Positions 1-5,440 of a DNA stretch of 5,440 nt are shown here, in pieces. Under the pieces are notes generated by a model. It had not been told where the DNA came from. It searched no databases and was given only the letters and a program-made list of their open reading frames with translations. The number at the start of each line of letters is the position of its first letter. The first letter of the stretch is position 1. The stretch is from Sedimentisphaerales bacterium (GTDB lineage: Bacteria; Planctomycetota; Phycisphaerae; Sedimentisphaerales; SG8-4): NCBI GenBank assembly GCA_016932895.1, contig JAFGCA010000577.1, positions 1-5,440 on the forward strand. The letters are read 5' to 3'. The translations under genes were made by a program, and so were the position numbers.

Positions 1-17
1 AGGATCGGGAGCGAAAG

Positions 18-2090
18 ATGGAAAAGCATTGGGCCACAGTCCTGTCCGCAGGCGTGTTTGCGGTATTGCTCTTCTGGAGCGCCGACGCGCATGGCGATGA
101 TGCGTCGCGTGAGGTTCGCGAGACCGGCGGGGTACGGGTCGAACTCGGCGTCTTGCGGATCACAAACAGTGTCCTCGAGCTGCGATGTGAGATATGCAAC
201 GAAACCGGAGAGGACATATGGGTCTGCACTGATCGCCCAGGTAGTTCGCGCACTATTACCGGGACAAAAAATGCAGATGTCTTCATCGGGCAAGACGATC
301 AGATTCTCGTCGTTCTCAGGCGGATGAGTCTTCCGTACCACGGCGCGATTCCTGAATCATTGGTAAGCGTATCATATGCCCGTCTGCGTCCAGGCGAGCG
401 TCGACCCGAAGTACTCGCCATCCCTCTTCCACTTTCGTTGCTTGCTGTTATAACGGATGGTGAACGGGGCATGGCTCAGGCAATCGAGGGAGGCGTCGAG
501 AGCTTCGGGCGGCTTGCTTTCGAGGTGGGTTATTTCACGGAGCGGCAATTGCGTTCGATTGAGGCCGGTCCGGGACCCCTTCACGTTCGTCGCAACGAGT
601 CGGCCGACGAAGTCGTCATCAGGGGCCTCATTACCCCGTCCGAATATCGGAGCGAAGAACGCAGCGTCAGAGTCGCTCTCGACGGGGTGCGTCTTCCGTA
701 CAAGGAATGGATAGGGGGTCCGGAAAACCCTTATCCCTCCGAGCGGGCCGCAACGATCGTGCGGGGCATCAGACGTTTCTTCGAGTACTATGGTGGAGGA
801 GGGTGTGGGGAGGACCGGTACGCCGAATCCTTGTTGACTATCGATGAAGACTTGTTCGATGACACGGCCCGACAACTGGTCGACGTTTACGCCGAGTGTG
901 CCCGGGGCCGGGTTCTTCCCGCGGAACTGCTTTCGCTCGTGGATAAAATTCTCAGCCAGGAGGAGCGCCAGAAGCTTCTTGAGGAACTGTGGGAAAAGAA
1001 ACGCCGGATGCAGCCGTCGCGATTCCCGCCCGTCCAGGCCCTGGAGGACGCCTTCTACAATTCTTCGCTGGATTACGACCAGTACCGGTACGCGCGACGT
1101 CTGTTCGATATTGACGCGGATCTGCTTGACGACCCGGCTCGACGAATAAAGGGCGTTTATGTCGAGGTGGCATACGGAAAACTCGATGCAGCAGCACTGG
1201 CGGCTGCCCTGGACGAGATTCTCCGGGACGATGACCGGGAAAGACTGCTGGCAGAATTGGAAGCGAAACAGGCAGACGCCGAGCAAGCGAGGCGGACGCG
1301 CGTCGCCGAGCTGCTCGCCGCCGCCAGGCGTTGCGCGAGTCCGGCGGAAGGACACAAGGCCCTTGCCCTGCTGGCCGAAGCGATGACCATCGATTCCTCT
1401 AACAACGAGGTTTTCGAGCTGATGCGGAACGTCAGCGCCTTTTATCAAGGGCAGGTGGTGACGAATTCGATTGGCATGCAGTTGGTTTGGATTCCTGCTG
1501 GCGAATTCGTAATGGGCAAGAAAGGGAGACCGTTCGATACGTTGGTCCACAAGGTCAGAGTCAGTGGAGGGTTCTGGATGGGCGTGCGCGAGGTGAGGCA
1601 AGCGCAATACGAGGCCGTCATGGCCACCAACCCCAGTACCGAAAAGGCAGGCGCACGCCCCGTAACCGACGTGTCCTGGAATGACGCGGTGGAGTTCTGC
1701 CGGAGATTGAGCGAGAAAGAGGGCAAAACGTATCGGCTGCCGACCGAAGCCGAATGGGAGTATGCTTATCGTGCCGGCACGAACACGGATTACTGGTGGG
1801 GCGACGACGAGCACGCAATCCCAGACGCACCCAACCCATTCGGCCTGCTCAACATGCACGGCGGTGTGCGTGAGTGGTGCCAGGACTGGCATTCCAATGG
1901 ATATTACTTTGTAAGCCCGGATCTGGACCCTCCGGGTCCGGCGGAGCCCGAAGGCGAATGCGTGCGCGTCGTTCGCGGCGACGTGTCTATCCGAGGAGAA
2001 GCCTGGGGACCCGGTTGGTGGCGCGGCCGGGATGAGCCGGTGGAGACACACCGGAACGTCGGCTTTCGCGTCGTACTGGACGAGAGCTGA
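18..2090 (+). CDS. Secreted SUMF1/FGE-like domain protein with two 90-residue tandem repeats, probably non-catalytic
   Basis: This is a 690-residue exported protein. The ATG is preceded by GGGAG at 7-11, six bases away. Residues 1-25 form a signal peptide (hydrophobic core AGVFAVLLFW, likely cleavage after ADA or AHG). Residues about 30-235 are a beta-rich region of no family I recognise, with VELGVLRITNSVLELRCEI and EDIWVC. Residues about 239-418 hold two tandem repeats. Residues 482-690 are a SUMF1/FGE-sulfatase-like domain, recognised by TNSIGMQLVWIPAGEFVMG, SWNDAVEFCRRL, RLPTEAEWEYAYRAGT, NPFGLLNMHGGVREWCQDW and a terminal NVGFRVV. True formylglycine-generating enzymes carry a cysteine pair near the C-terminus; here the last cysteine is C648 and the final 42 residues have none. 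The usual RGGSW is RGDVS, GNVWEW is GGVREW, and about 20 residues are missing between IPD603 and NPFGL. I infer a binding or structural role in the periplasm or cell envelope rather than sulfatase activation. Confidence 0.9.
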   Translation: MEKHWATVLSAGVFAVLLFWSADAHGDDASREVRETGGVRVELGVLRITNSVLELRCEICNETGEDIWVCTDRPGSSRTITGTKNADVFIGQDDQILVVLRRMSLPYHGAIPESLVSVSYARLRPGERRPEVLAIPLPLSLLAVITDGERGMAQAIEGGVESFGRLAFEVGYFTERQLRSIEAGPGPLHVRRNESADEVVIRGLITPSEYRSEERSVRVALDGVRLPYKEWIGGPENPYPSERAATIVRGIRRFFEYYGGGGCGEDRYAESLLTIDEDLFDDTARQLVDVYAECARGRVLPAELLSLVDKILSQEERQKLLEELWEKKRRMQPSRFPPVQALEDAFYNSSLDYDQYRYARRLFDIDADLLDDPARRIKGVYVEVAYGKLDAAALAAALDEILRDDDRERLLAELEAKQADAEQARRTRVAELLAAARRCASPAEGHKALALLAEAMTIDSSNNEVFELMRNVSAFYQGQVVTNSIGMQLVWIPAGEFVMGKKGRPFDTLVHKVRVSGGFWMGVREVRQAQYEAVMATNPSTEKAGARPVTDVSWNDAVEFCRRLSEKEGKTYRLPTEAEWEYAYRAGTNTDYWWGDDEHAIPDAPNPFGLLNMHGGVREWCQDWHSNGYYFVSPDLDPPGPAEPEGECVRVVRGDVSIRGEAWGPGWWRGRDEPVETHRNVGFRVVLDES
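732..1271 (+). repeat. Tandem 90-codon duplication inside the SUMF1-like gene
   Basis: Residues about 267-328 and 357-418 align without gaps at a constant offset of 90 residues (270 nt). Shared positions include R267/R357, Y268/Y358, I275/I365, D276/D366, D278/D368, the DD pair 281-282/371-372, A284-R285/A374-R375, V290-Y291/V380-Y381, E293/E383, G297/G387, D309/D399, I311-L312/I401-L402, R317/R407, L320-L321/L410-L411 and L324/L414. Each unit has the plan YA..L..ID.DL.DD.AR, then VY.E.A.G, then L...D.IL....R..LL.EL..K, which suggests a helical module. The residues before each anchored part (239-266 and 329-356) align poorly, so the outer borders are approximate. The copies have diverged in DNA sequence, so this is an old duplication. 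The function of the module is unknown. Confidence 0.8.
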
Positions 2091-2200
2091 CGTTGACGGT
2101 GTAGATACTTTGCGTATCGGCTTGCGGATTTTGAGTTTTTTGCCGGGCGATGCGTCTGTATTAGTGTCACGGGTATGCAGAGCGGATTTGAGGTGACAGC
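2091..2200. other. Intergenic gap between the SUMF1-like gene and the small membrane protein gene
   Basis: This 110-nt stretch holds one short perfect inverted repeat, GATAC at 2104-2108 and GTATC at 2114-2118 with a 5-nt loop, and a T6 run at 2136-2141. The T run begins 18 nt past the stem, so this is not a convincing intrinsic terminator. A TATTAG box at 2159-2164 could serve as a -10 element, but no -35 element sits at a proper distance: TTGAGT at 2131-2136 is 22 nt away. Whether the downstream pair is cotranscribed with the SUMF1-like gene cannot be decided from sequence alone. Confidence 0.4.
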
Positions 2201-2536
2201 GTGAATCGATCTCGGTGGATTTCTCTGATTGTTGTGGCATTGTGTGTGGGGGCGTGGCTATTGCCGCAGGCCGGGCCCGGCGGGGCGGACGAGCCTGGCC
2301 GGGATGGCTCCGGCCACGTCAAGGGAGCCGGCGTCGTGTGCCTGTTTCTGGGTCTCGTGTGCGTGTGGTGGCCTGATACGCTGGGTGATGCGCTCTGGGT
2401 CGGCCAAGGTGCGTGGAACCCAACGCCCTCCTCCGGCGGCGCCGTGAAGTTGCTCGGCTGGCTCTTTCTGATCGCTGCGCTTCTTCTCTGCGTGGCGGGA
2501 GATCGCCTGCTCGCTGCCGCCGGCCTCGGGAATTGA
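2201..2536 (+). CDS. Small integral membrane protein of unknown function (111 aa)
   Basis: The gene starts at a GTG preceded by GAGGTGA at 2190-2196, which is a good ribosome binding site. The product has hydrophobic segments at about residues 6-22, 43-58 and 81-100. The first follows an NRSR positive start and could be either a membrane helix or a signal peptide. Between them lie a polar Gly/Asp-rich loop (23-41) and a loop with PDTLGD and NPTPSS. The segment GWLFLIAALLLC at 86-97 forms the core of the last helix. Tryptophan pairs at the membrane edge (W56-W57) fit a membrane protein. I do not recognise a named family. The stop lies 20 nt before the start of the protease-like/propeller gene, on the same strand, so the two are probably one operon and the small protein may be an accessory subunit. 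That role is inferred from position only. Confidence 0.75.
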   Translation: MNRSRWISLIVVALCVGAWLLPQAGPGGADEPGRDGSGHVKGAGVVCLFLGLVCVWWPDTLGDALWVGQGAWNPTPSSGGAVKLLGWLFLIAALLLCVAGDRLLAAAGLGN

Positions 2537-2556
2537 GAAACAACGGATCGGTTTCG

Positions 2557-4500
2557 ATGGATGAGACCCATGGGCGTGACGGACCGCCGTTGGCGGCTGG
2601 CCCTCGTGTCTCGGAGGCCATGAACGACGTGCGCAGTGACAATCCGATCGGGAGGGCTGTCGCGCTGGTTCTCTTTGCTCTGCCTCTGCTGTACGTGGCG
2701 ACGATATTCAGCACCGCCGTTCACGAGATTCTCGGCCATGGCTTGTCGGCCGTACTGCTCGGCGGGGAGTTCACCGGCTTTGCCCTGCGGTGGGACGCCA
2801 TGGGCCGGGCGTTCAGTGAGCTACCGGCGGATGCACCGACGGCGTATCAGATCATTTGCTTAGCCGGCGGTGTCATCGCGACAAGCCTGTGCGGCGCGTT
2901 GCTCTGGGGACTGACTGTTGTCTTCCGCAGAAGACCCGAGCTCCAACTGGTCCTGCTCATCGGTGCCTCCATTCTGCTCGTGGACGGCGTTTCCTACGTC
3001 TTCTGGAACGCCTACCATCCCGTTGCTCCCGGAGATATCGGCCGGATCATCGCGCTGTGCGGCGGCCCCGAGTCCCCGGAAGGTACGATCGTACGCCGGG
3101 CCCTTCTTCTTGCAGGCGGGCCATTGCTCCTGGGCGTGACGTTTTGCCTTGGAATCGCAGCGTTCGTGCGCATGGAAGCGCTGATTCTCGAGAAAGGGCA
3201 GTTCAAAGGCACGTCACGACTTTTCGCCCTGTTCCTCTTGCTTGCGTTACCGGGCTCGGCGGCGTGGCTCCTCTTTGACTGGAACCAGGTGGCTCCCGGC
3301 ATCGGCATCGTGCCGAACGTGGTGGGGACGCTGAGCGTGTGTGCCGTGGCGGTCGTGCTCTTCTGGTACCGGCCCGCATGGAAACACGCAGACCCCGTCC
3401 CCACGATTACGCGGCGACACTTGGTCCTGTCATGGACGTGCCTGCTCGTCACGGCAGCATCGCTGCTCTTATGGTTCAGCGACGGCGTGCGGTGGGGACC
3501 GATGGCGGAGTACCTGCGCATTCTGGAAGAGACGCCGGCGCTCGAAGAGAACACCTCGCCAAAGATCATTGGGCCTCTTTCCATCAGTCCTTCCGGCGAT
3601 TTCCTGCACTGTGGGATAAAGAAGGACGATAGTCGACGCTACGTGATCGTCCCGCTGGTCGCAAGCGATCCCGAGCCCATACCCATGCCATATGACCGAT
3701 ACCTGGGAGCGAGGTGGAGCCGCAGAGCGGGTCATGATGAGCTATCGGCGTTGGTTCTGGGCCAAGTCAACGCCCTCAAGACCTTGCGGGTGTCCGCGGC
3801 CGGCGTCACGGAAACATCCTCCTGCCCGGTTCCTCCGAACCGCCGTGTGAGGCTCCCGTTCAATTGCTGGAGTCCCGACGGTGAGGTGCTGGTGTTGGCG
3901 GTATCGGAGCTCGACGCGAAAGACGGCGTTTTCCCTCCCAACCGTATCGGATTCTCGAAGGATGGCGGCGAGACCATCCGCATTTCCCGCGTTCCCTCCC
4001 CTCTCTTCTTGTCGTGGGTCGACGACGAGACGCTCTACATGGTGCATGCCGTGGACGAGAAGGGGACCGCGCTGTCGAAGGTGGAGTTGGATGTCGATAG
4101 CCTGGAGGTGCAGACGCAGGAGATACTGCGGAGCGAGACGCACATTGCCCTGGGCACGCAGACTCTGCATGGCTCTCTCATCTATGGTATCGGCGAGACG
4201 CTGTTTCGTGACAACGAGGTCTTCGCTGTTATGCCGGAGAAGATGCAGCGTCCCTTCGCTGACGGCGGTTACGTGGCGGCTGTTTCGCAGGACGGCCTGA
4301 GATTATACGTCCTCGATGCCGCCGGGCGGCTCGTGAGTGCGCAGAAGACATCGGATGAATCCATCTGTATCGGCATGTCAGCCGTGCGGAAGTCCGTCTA
4401 TTTGACGGCCCTGTCTCCGGAGAATCGTGTAAGAGTGTGGGCCTGTGATTTCTCCGGGGCAGGCGGCAAGATCATCCTCGAAGCCGATAGGGCGCTTTAG
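2557..4500 (+). CDS. Seven-helix membrane protein with M50B-like HExxxH/LVDG motifs fused to an extracytoplasmic beta-propeller
   Basis: The product is 647 residues from the ATG at 2557. Predicted helices are at about 34-54, 97-122, 129-150, 180-204, 221-240, 250-270 and 288-307. Positive loops at 124-126 (RRR), about 204-221 and 272-287 put the N-terminus inside and everything after helix 7 outside. The end of helix 1 carries H56-E57-I-L-G-H61, followed by GLSAVLLGGEF. Helix 2 begins LAGGVIATSL and helix 3 carries LVDG (D143). In site-2-protease-type M50 enzymes, a helix-1 HExxH supplies two zinc ligands and a helix-3 DG motif the third, so the layout fits that fold. The spacing HExxxH has one residue more than the canonical motif, though. 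Residues about 330-647 show repeated beta-propeller signatures (SISPSGDFL, CWSPDGEVLVLAV, LSWVDDETLYMV, AVSQDGLRLYVL) of the TolB/WD40 type. Possible roles are envelope proteolysis with a sensing or substrate-binding propeller, or a catalytically dead relative. Membrane and propeller assignment is strong; protease activity is a hypothesis. Confidence 0.85.
   Translation: MDETHGRDGPPLAAGPRVSEAMNDVRSDNPIGRAVALVLFALPLLYVATIFSTAVHEILGHGLSAVLLGGEFTGFALRWDAMGRAFSELPADAPTAYQIICLAGGVIATSLCGALLWGLTVVFRRRPELQLVLLIGASILLVDGVSYVFWNAYHPVAPGDIGRIIALCGGPESPEGTIVRRALLLAGGPLLLGVTFCLGIAAFVRMEALILEKGQFKGTSRLFALFLLLALPGSAAWLLFDWNQVAPGIGIVPNVVGTLSVCAVAVVLFWYRPAWKHADPVPTITRRHLVLSWTCLLVTAASLLLWFSDGVRWGPMAEYLRILEETPALEENTSPKIIGPLSISPSGDFLHCGIKKDDSRRYVIVPLVASDPEPIPMPYDRYLGARWSRRAGHDELSALVLGQVNALKTLRVSAAGVTETSSCPVPPNRRVRLPFNCWSPDGEVLVLAVSELDAKDGVFPPNRIGFSKDGGETIRISRVPSPLFLSWVDDETLYMVHAVDEKGTALSKVELDVDSLEVQTQEILRSETHIALGTQTLHGSLIYGIGETLFRDNEVFAVMPEKMQRPFADGGYVAAVSQDGLRLYVLDAAGRLVSAQKTSDESICIGMSAVRKSVYLTALSPENRVRVWACDFSGAGGKIILEADRAL
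2613..2617 (+). promoter_or_regulatory. GGAGG element near an alternative start of the protease-like gene
   Basis: The ATG chosen at 2557 has only a weak upstream purine stretch (GGAT at 2545-2548). A strong GGAGG lies at 2613-2617, two bases before an in-frame ATG at 2620 and eleven bases before an in-frame GTG at 2629. The first spacing is too short and the second a little long. Starting at 2620 would give 626 residues and leave all seven helices intact. The frame also stays open upstream to a GTG at 2413, but that part is Arg-rich, overlaps the small membrane protein gene and is unlikely to be translated. Confidence 0.35.
2722..2739 (+). other. HEILGH putative metal-binding motif
   Basis: Codons 56-61 of the protease-like gene encode His-Glu-Ile-Leu-Gly-His at the outer end of predicted helix 1. 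HExxH is the usual zinc motif in M50 proteases. HExxxH with three intervening residues is known as a metal-binding form in the TldD family, a different, soluble group. The aspartate of LVDG (codon 143, 2983-2985) is the candidate third ligand. Confidence 0.5.
3541..4497 (+). other. Beta-propeller domain region of the protease-like protein
   Basis: This covers residues about 329-647, following the last membrane helix. At least four blade-like signatures of the form hydrophobic-S/W-x-D/S-G/D-x-x-L-hydrophobic are seen, at about 340-350, 437-448, 484-496 and 573-585, with less clear ones between. The length fits a six- or seven-bladed propeller. By the positive-inside pattern of the preceding helices it should face the periplasm or cell exterior. 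Such propellers usually bind proteins or ligands, but no specific ligand can be inferred here. Confidence 0.65.
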
Positions 4501-4505
4501 CGAGG

Positions 4506-4519
4506 CTCGATGTTTCGAG
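4506..4519 (+). other. Short hairpin just after the propeller gene stop
   Basis: CTCGA at 4506-4510 and TCGAG at 4515-4519 form a perfect 5-bp stem around the loop TGTT, six bases after the TAG stop. No T run follows, so it does not look like a standard intrinsic terminator. It could stabilise the 3' end or be chance. Confidence 0.3.
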
Positions 4520-4526
4520 GGCTTGG

Positions 4527-4554
4527 TTGAAGAAACGGATGGGGAGGGTATACT
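4527..4554 (+). promoter_or_regulatory. Candidate sigma-70-type promoter for the downstream membrane protein gene
   Basis: TTGAAG at 4527-4532 matches four of six bases of the -35 consensus. TATACT at 4549-4554 matches five of six of the -10 consensus. The spacer is 16 nt. Transcription would start near 4561, about 60 nt before the proposed start codon. This is the best promoter candidate in the window and suggests that the last gene has its own transcript. Confidence 0.45.
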
Positions 4555-4558
4555 TTAG

Positions 4559-4574
4559 CTTTCCTTGTGGAAAG
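4559..4574 (+). other. Perfect 6-bp inverted repeat at the predicted transcript start
   Basis: CTTTCC at 4559-4564 and GGAAAG at 4569-4574 pair perfectly around TTGT. It lies right at the transcript start predicted from the adjacent -10 box, where it could act as a 5'-end stem-loop or as a small operator. There is no U tract, so a terminator role is not supported. Confidence 0.4.
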
Positions 4575-4607
4575 GGCGGGGGAGGTTTGGGGATGTGCCG
4601 GTGACTC

Positions 4608-4614
4608 AGGGAGG
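4608..4614 (+). promoter_or_regulatory. Ribosome binding site that favours the start at 4623
   Basis: AGGGAGG at 4608-4614 is a strong Shine-Dalgarno sequence. Two in-frame ATG codons follow, at 4617 (2 nt away) and at 4623 (8 nt away). The second has the normal spacing, so it was chosen. The alternative start adds only Met-Arg. Confidence 0.7.
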
Positions 4615-4622
4615 ACATGCGG

Positions 4623-5440
4623 ATGGTTGATGGTGGGAAACGAGGCGGTCGTCATGTGCTGATCGGTGTCGTTCTGGCGGGGGTGGCGATGTCGCTGGGA
4701 TGGGGCATCCGGGGCGATTACGGGCACGAGGCGGGCGCGATGATCCCGGGGGCGCTGGTGGCTCTGGCGGTGTGCCTGGCGTCCGGTCGGGAAGACTGGT
4801 GGCGTCGGGCGGGGATCATGGGTCTGTGCGGGGCGCTGGGCTGGGCGTTCGGCGGGCAGATGAGCTACGGCCGGGTCATCGGCTACACGGCGGCCTCGTC
4901 GCTGCTCGACGTCGTGTACGGCTATGGCTCACTGTTTCTGATCGGTGGCCTGTGGGCGGGCGTCGGTGCGGCCATTTTGACCCTGAGCGTCACGGCGCGG
5001 CGCTCGTACCTGGAGCAATTCGCCCGGCCGCTGGTGGTCCTGGGTATCGTCTGGCTGCTGTTGGCTCTGACCGGCCTGACGGAGCGGCTCGTGCAGTGGC
5101 AATCCCTGCACGACACCGATTGGGTGGGGGCCTCGTCGGCTCTGGTCGTGGCGGTGGTAGGCGCGGCGCTGTTTCCGCGCGACCGCAGTGCATGCGTCCT
5201 GATCGCCGTGCTGGCCTTGGGCTGGTGGGGGGGCTACGCGGTGCTGACGGGCCTGCTGGGCCTGCACATGACGCCGCCCCGCAGTGACAACTGGGCCGGC
5301 TGTGTGGGTCTCTTTGTCGCGCTTGTTCTCTATCTGCTCAGACGCAGAGAAAGGGCGGCCGTCGCGCTGGCGGGCTGGGGCTTTGTTATCGGCGGCCTGG
5401 GCTTCGTGATCGGCGATTTCGTCAACATGCTCGGCCGGGC
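4623..5440 (+). CDS. Polytopic membrane protein of unknown function, incomplete at the right edge
   Basis: The frame is open from the ATG at 4623 to the window end, giving 272 residues and no stop, so the gene continues beyond. Codons end almost always in G or C, more so than in the genes to the left. Hydrophobic segments lie at about residues 12-27, 38-54, 63-78, 100-122, 136-152, 168-184, 190-212, 224-239 and 246-264, so at least eight or nine helices. The short loop after helix 1 reads WGIRGDYGHEAGAMIPG (27-43). Another loop has GGQMSYGRVIGYT (77-89), and the stretch before helix 8 has TPPRSDNWAG (217-226). These Gly/aromatic-rich motifs look conserved and repeat the theme G-W/F-G, hinting at internal pseudo-repeats. 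I cannot name the family with confidence; a planctomycete-type uncharacterised membrane family is my best reading. A transport role is possible but not shown. Confidence 0.8.
   Translation, partial: MVDGGKRGGRHVLIGVVLAGVAMSLGWGIRGDYGHEAGAMIPGALVALAVCLASGREDWWRRAGIMGLCGALGWAFGGQMSYGRVIGYTAASSLLDVVYGYGSLFLIGGLWAGVGAAILTLSVTARRSYLEQFARPLVVLGIVWLLLALTGLTERLVQWQSLHDTDWVGASSALVVAVVGAALFPRDRSACVLIAVLALGWWGGYAVLTGLLGLHMTPPRSDNWAGCVGLFVALVLYLLRRRERAAVALAGWGFVIGGLGFVIGDFVNMLGR

Noticed and set aside
1456..2090. Functional formylglycine-generating enzyme
   Set aside because: No cysteine occurs in the last 42 residues, where the catalytic pair of this enzyme lies, so the domain is called SUMF1-like only.
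2104..2141. Possible intrinsic terminator after the SUMF1-like gene
   Set aside because: The stem is only 5 bp (GATAC/GTATC) and the T6 run starts 18 nt after it, so the two parts do not form a terminator.
2131..2164. Possible promoter for the two-gene unit (TTGAGT and TATTAG)
   Set aside because: The spacer is 22 nt, too long for a sigma-70-type promoter, and the T-rich context makes chance matches likely.
372..2240. A 622-codon open frame on the minus strand, opposite the SUMF1-like gene
   Set aside because: The + strand frame has a signal peptide, a recognisable SUMF1-like domain and internal repeats. The minus-strand product is rich in His, Arg and Pro, shows no domain or membrane pattern, and is explained by stop-poor antisense frames in G+C-rich DNA.
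2413..2556. Upstream GTG start extending the protease-like protein by 48 residues
   Set aside because: The extension is Arg-rich, overlaps the small membrane protein gene almost completely, and looks like an out-of-frame reading of it rather than a real N-terminus.
2167..2739. A 190-codon minus-strand open frame across the small membrane protein gene
   Set aside because: Low-complexity Arg/Pro/Ser/Thr-rich product that overlaps two better-supported + strand genes; treated as an antisense shadow.
4700..5287. A 195-codon + strand frame within the last gene
   Set aside because: Gly/Arg-rich product in another frame. The frame from 4623 encodes clear membrane helices with a proper ribosome binding site and stays open to the window end.

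Overview
The window reads as a G+C-rich bacterial chromosome segment, most likely from a planctomycete or a close relative in the PVC group. This rests on the style of the first protein: an exported SUMF1-like domain opening with the 'TNSIGMQLVWIPAGEF' signature that is very common in Planctomycetota, attached to a large uncharacterised N-terminal part. It also rests on the high share of uncharacterised membrane proteins. No marker gene is present, so the assignment is an inference. All supported genes lie on the + strand.

Layout: (1) 18-2090 encodes a 690-residue secreted protein with a signal peptide, a beta-rich N-terminal region of unknown family, two 90-residue tandem repeats, and a shortened, probably non-catalytic SUMF1/FGE-sulfatase-like C-terminal domain. 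(2) After a 110-nt gap, 2201-2536 encodes a 111-residue membrane protein with two or three hydrophobic segments. (3) Twenty nucleotides later, 2557-4500 encodes a 647-residue protein. It has seven predicted membrane helices carrying an HEILGH (HExxxH) motif and an LVDG motif that together resemble an M50B-type intramembrane metalloprotease site. These are followed by an approximately 320-residue TolB/WD40-like beta-propeller predicted to lie outside the cytoplasm. (4) After a 122-nt gap holding a good promoter candidate and two short hairpins, a GC-rich gene starts at 4623 and runs off the right edge. It encodes a polytopic membrane protein with distinctive conserved-looking motifs (WGIRGDYGHEAGAMIPG, TPPRSDNWAG) but no function I can assign.

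Genes 2 and 3 are probably one transcription unit, and the small membrane protein may assist its larger neighbour. Gene 1 has its own ribosome binding site and may or may not be cotranscribed with them. Gene 4 probably has its own promoter. The most interesting item is the fusion of a protease-like membrane core with a non-canonical HExxxH motif to an extracytoplasmic propeller. No tRNA, rRNA, CRISPR array or mobile element was seen. The many other long reading frames on both strands are best explained as shadows of these four genes.
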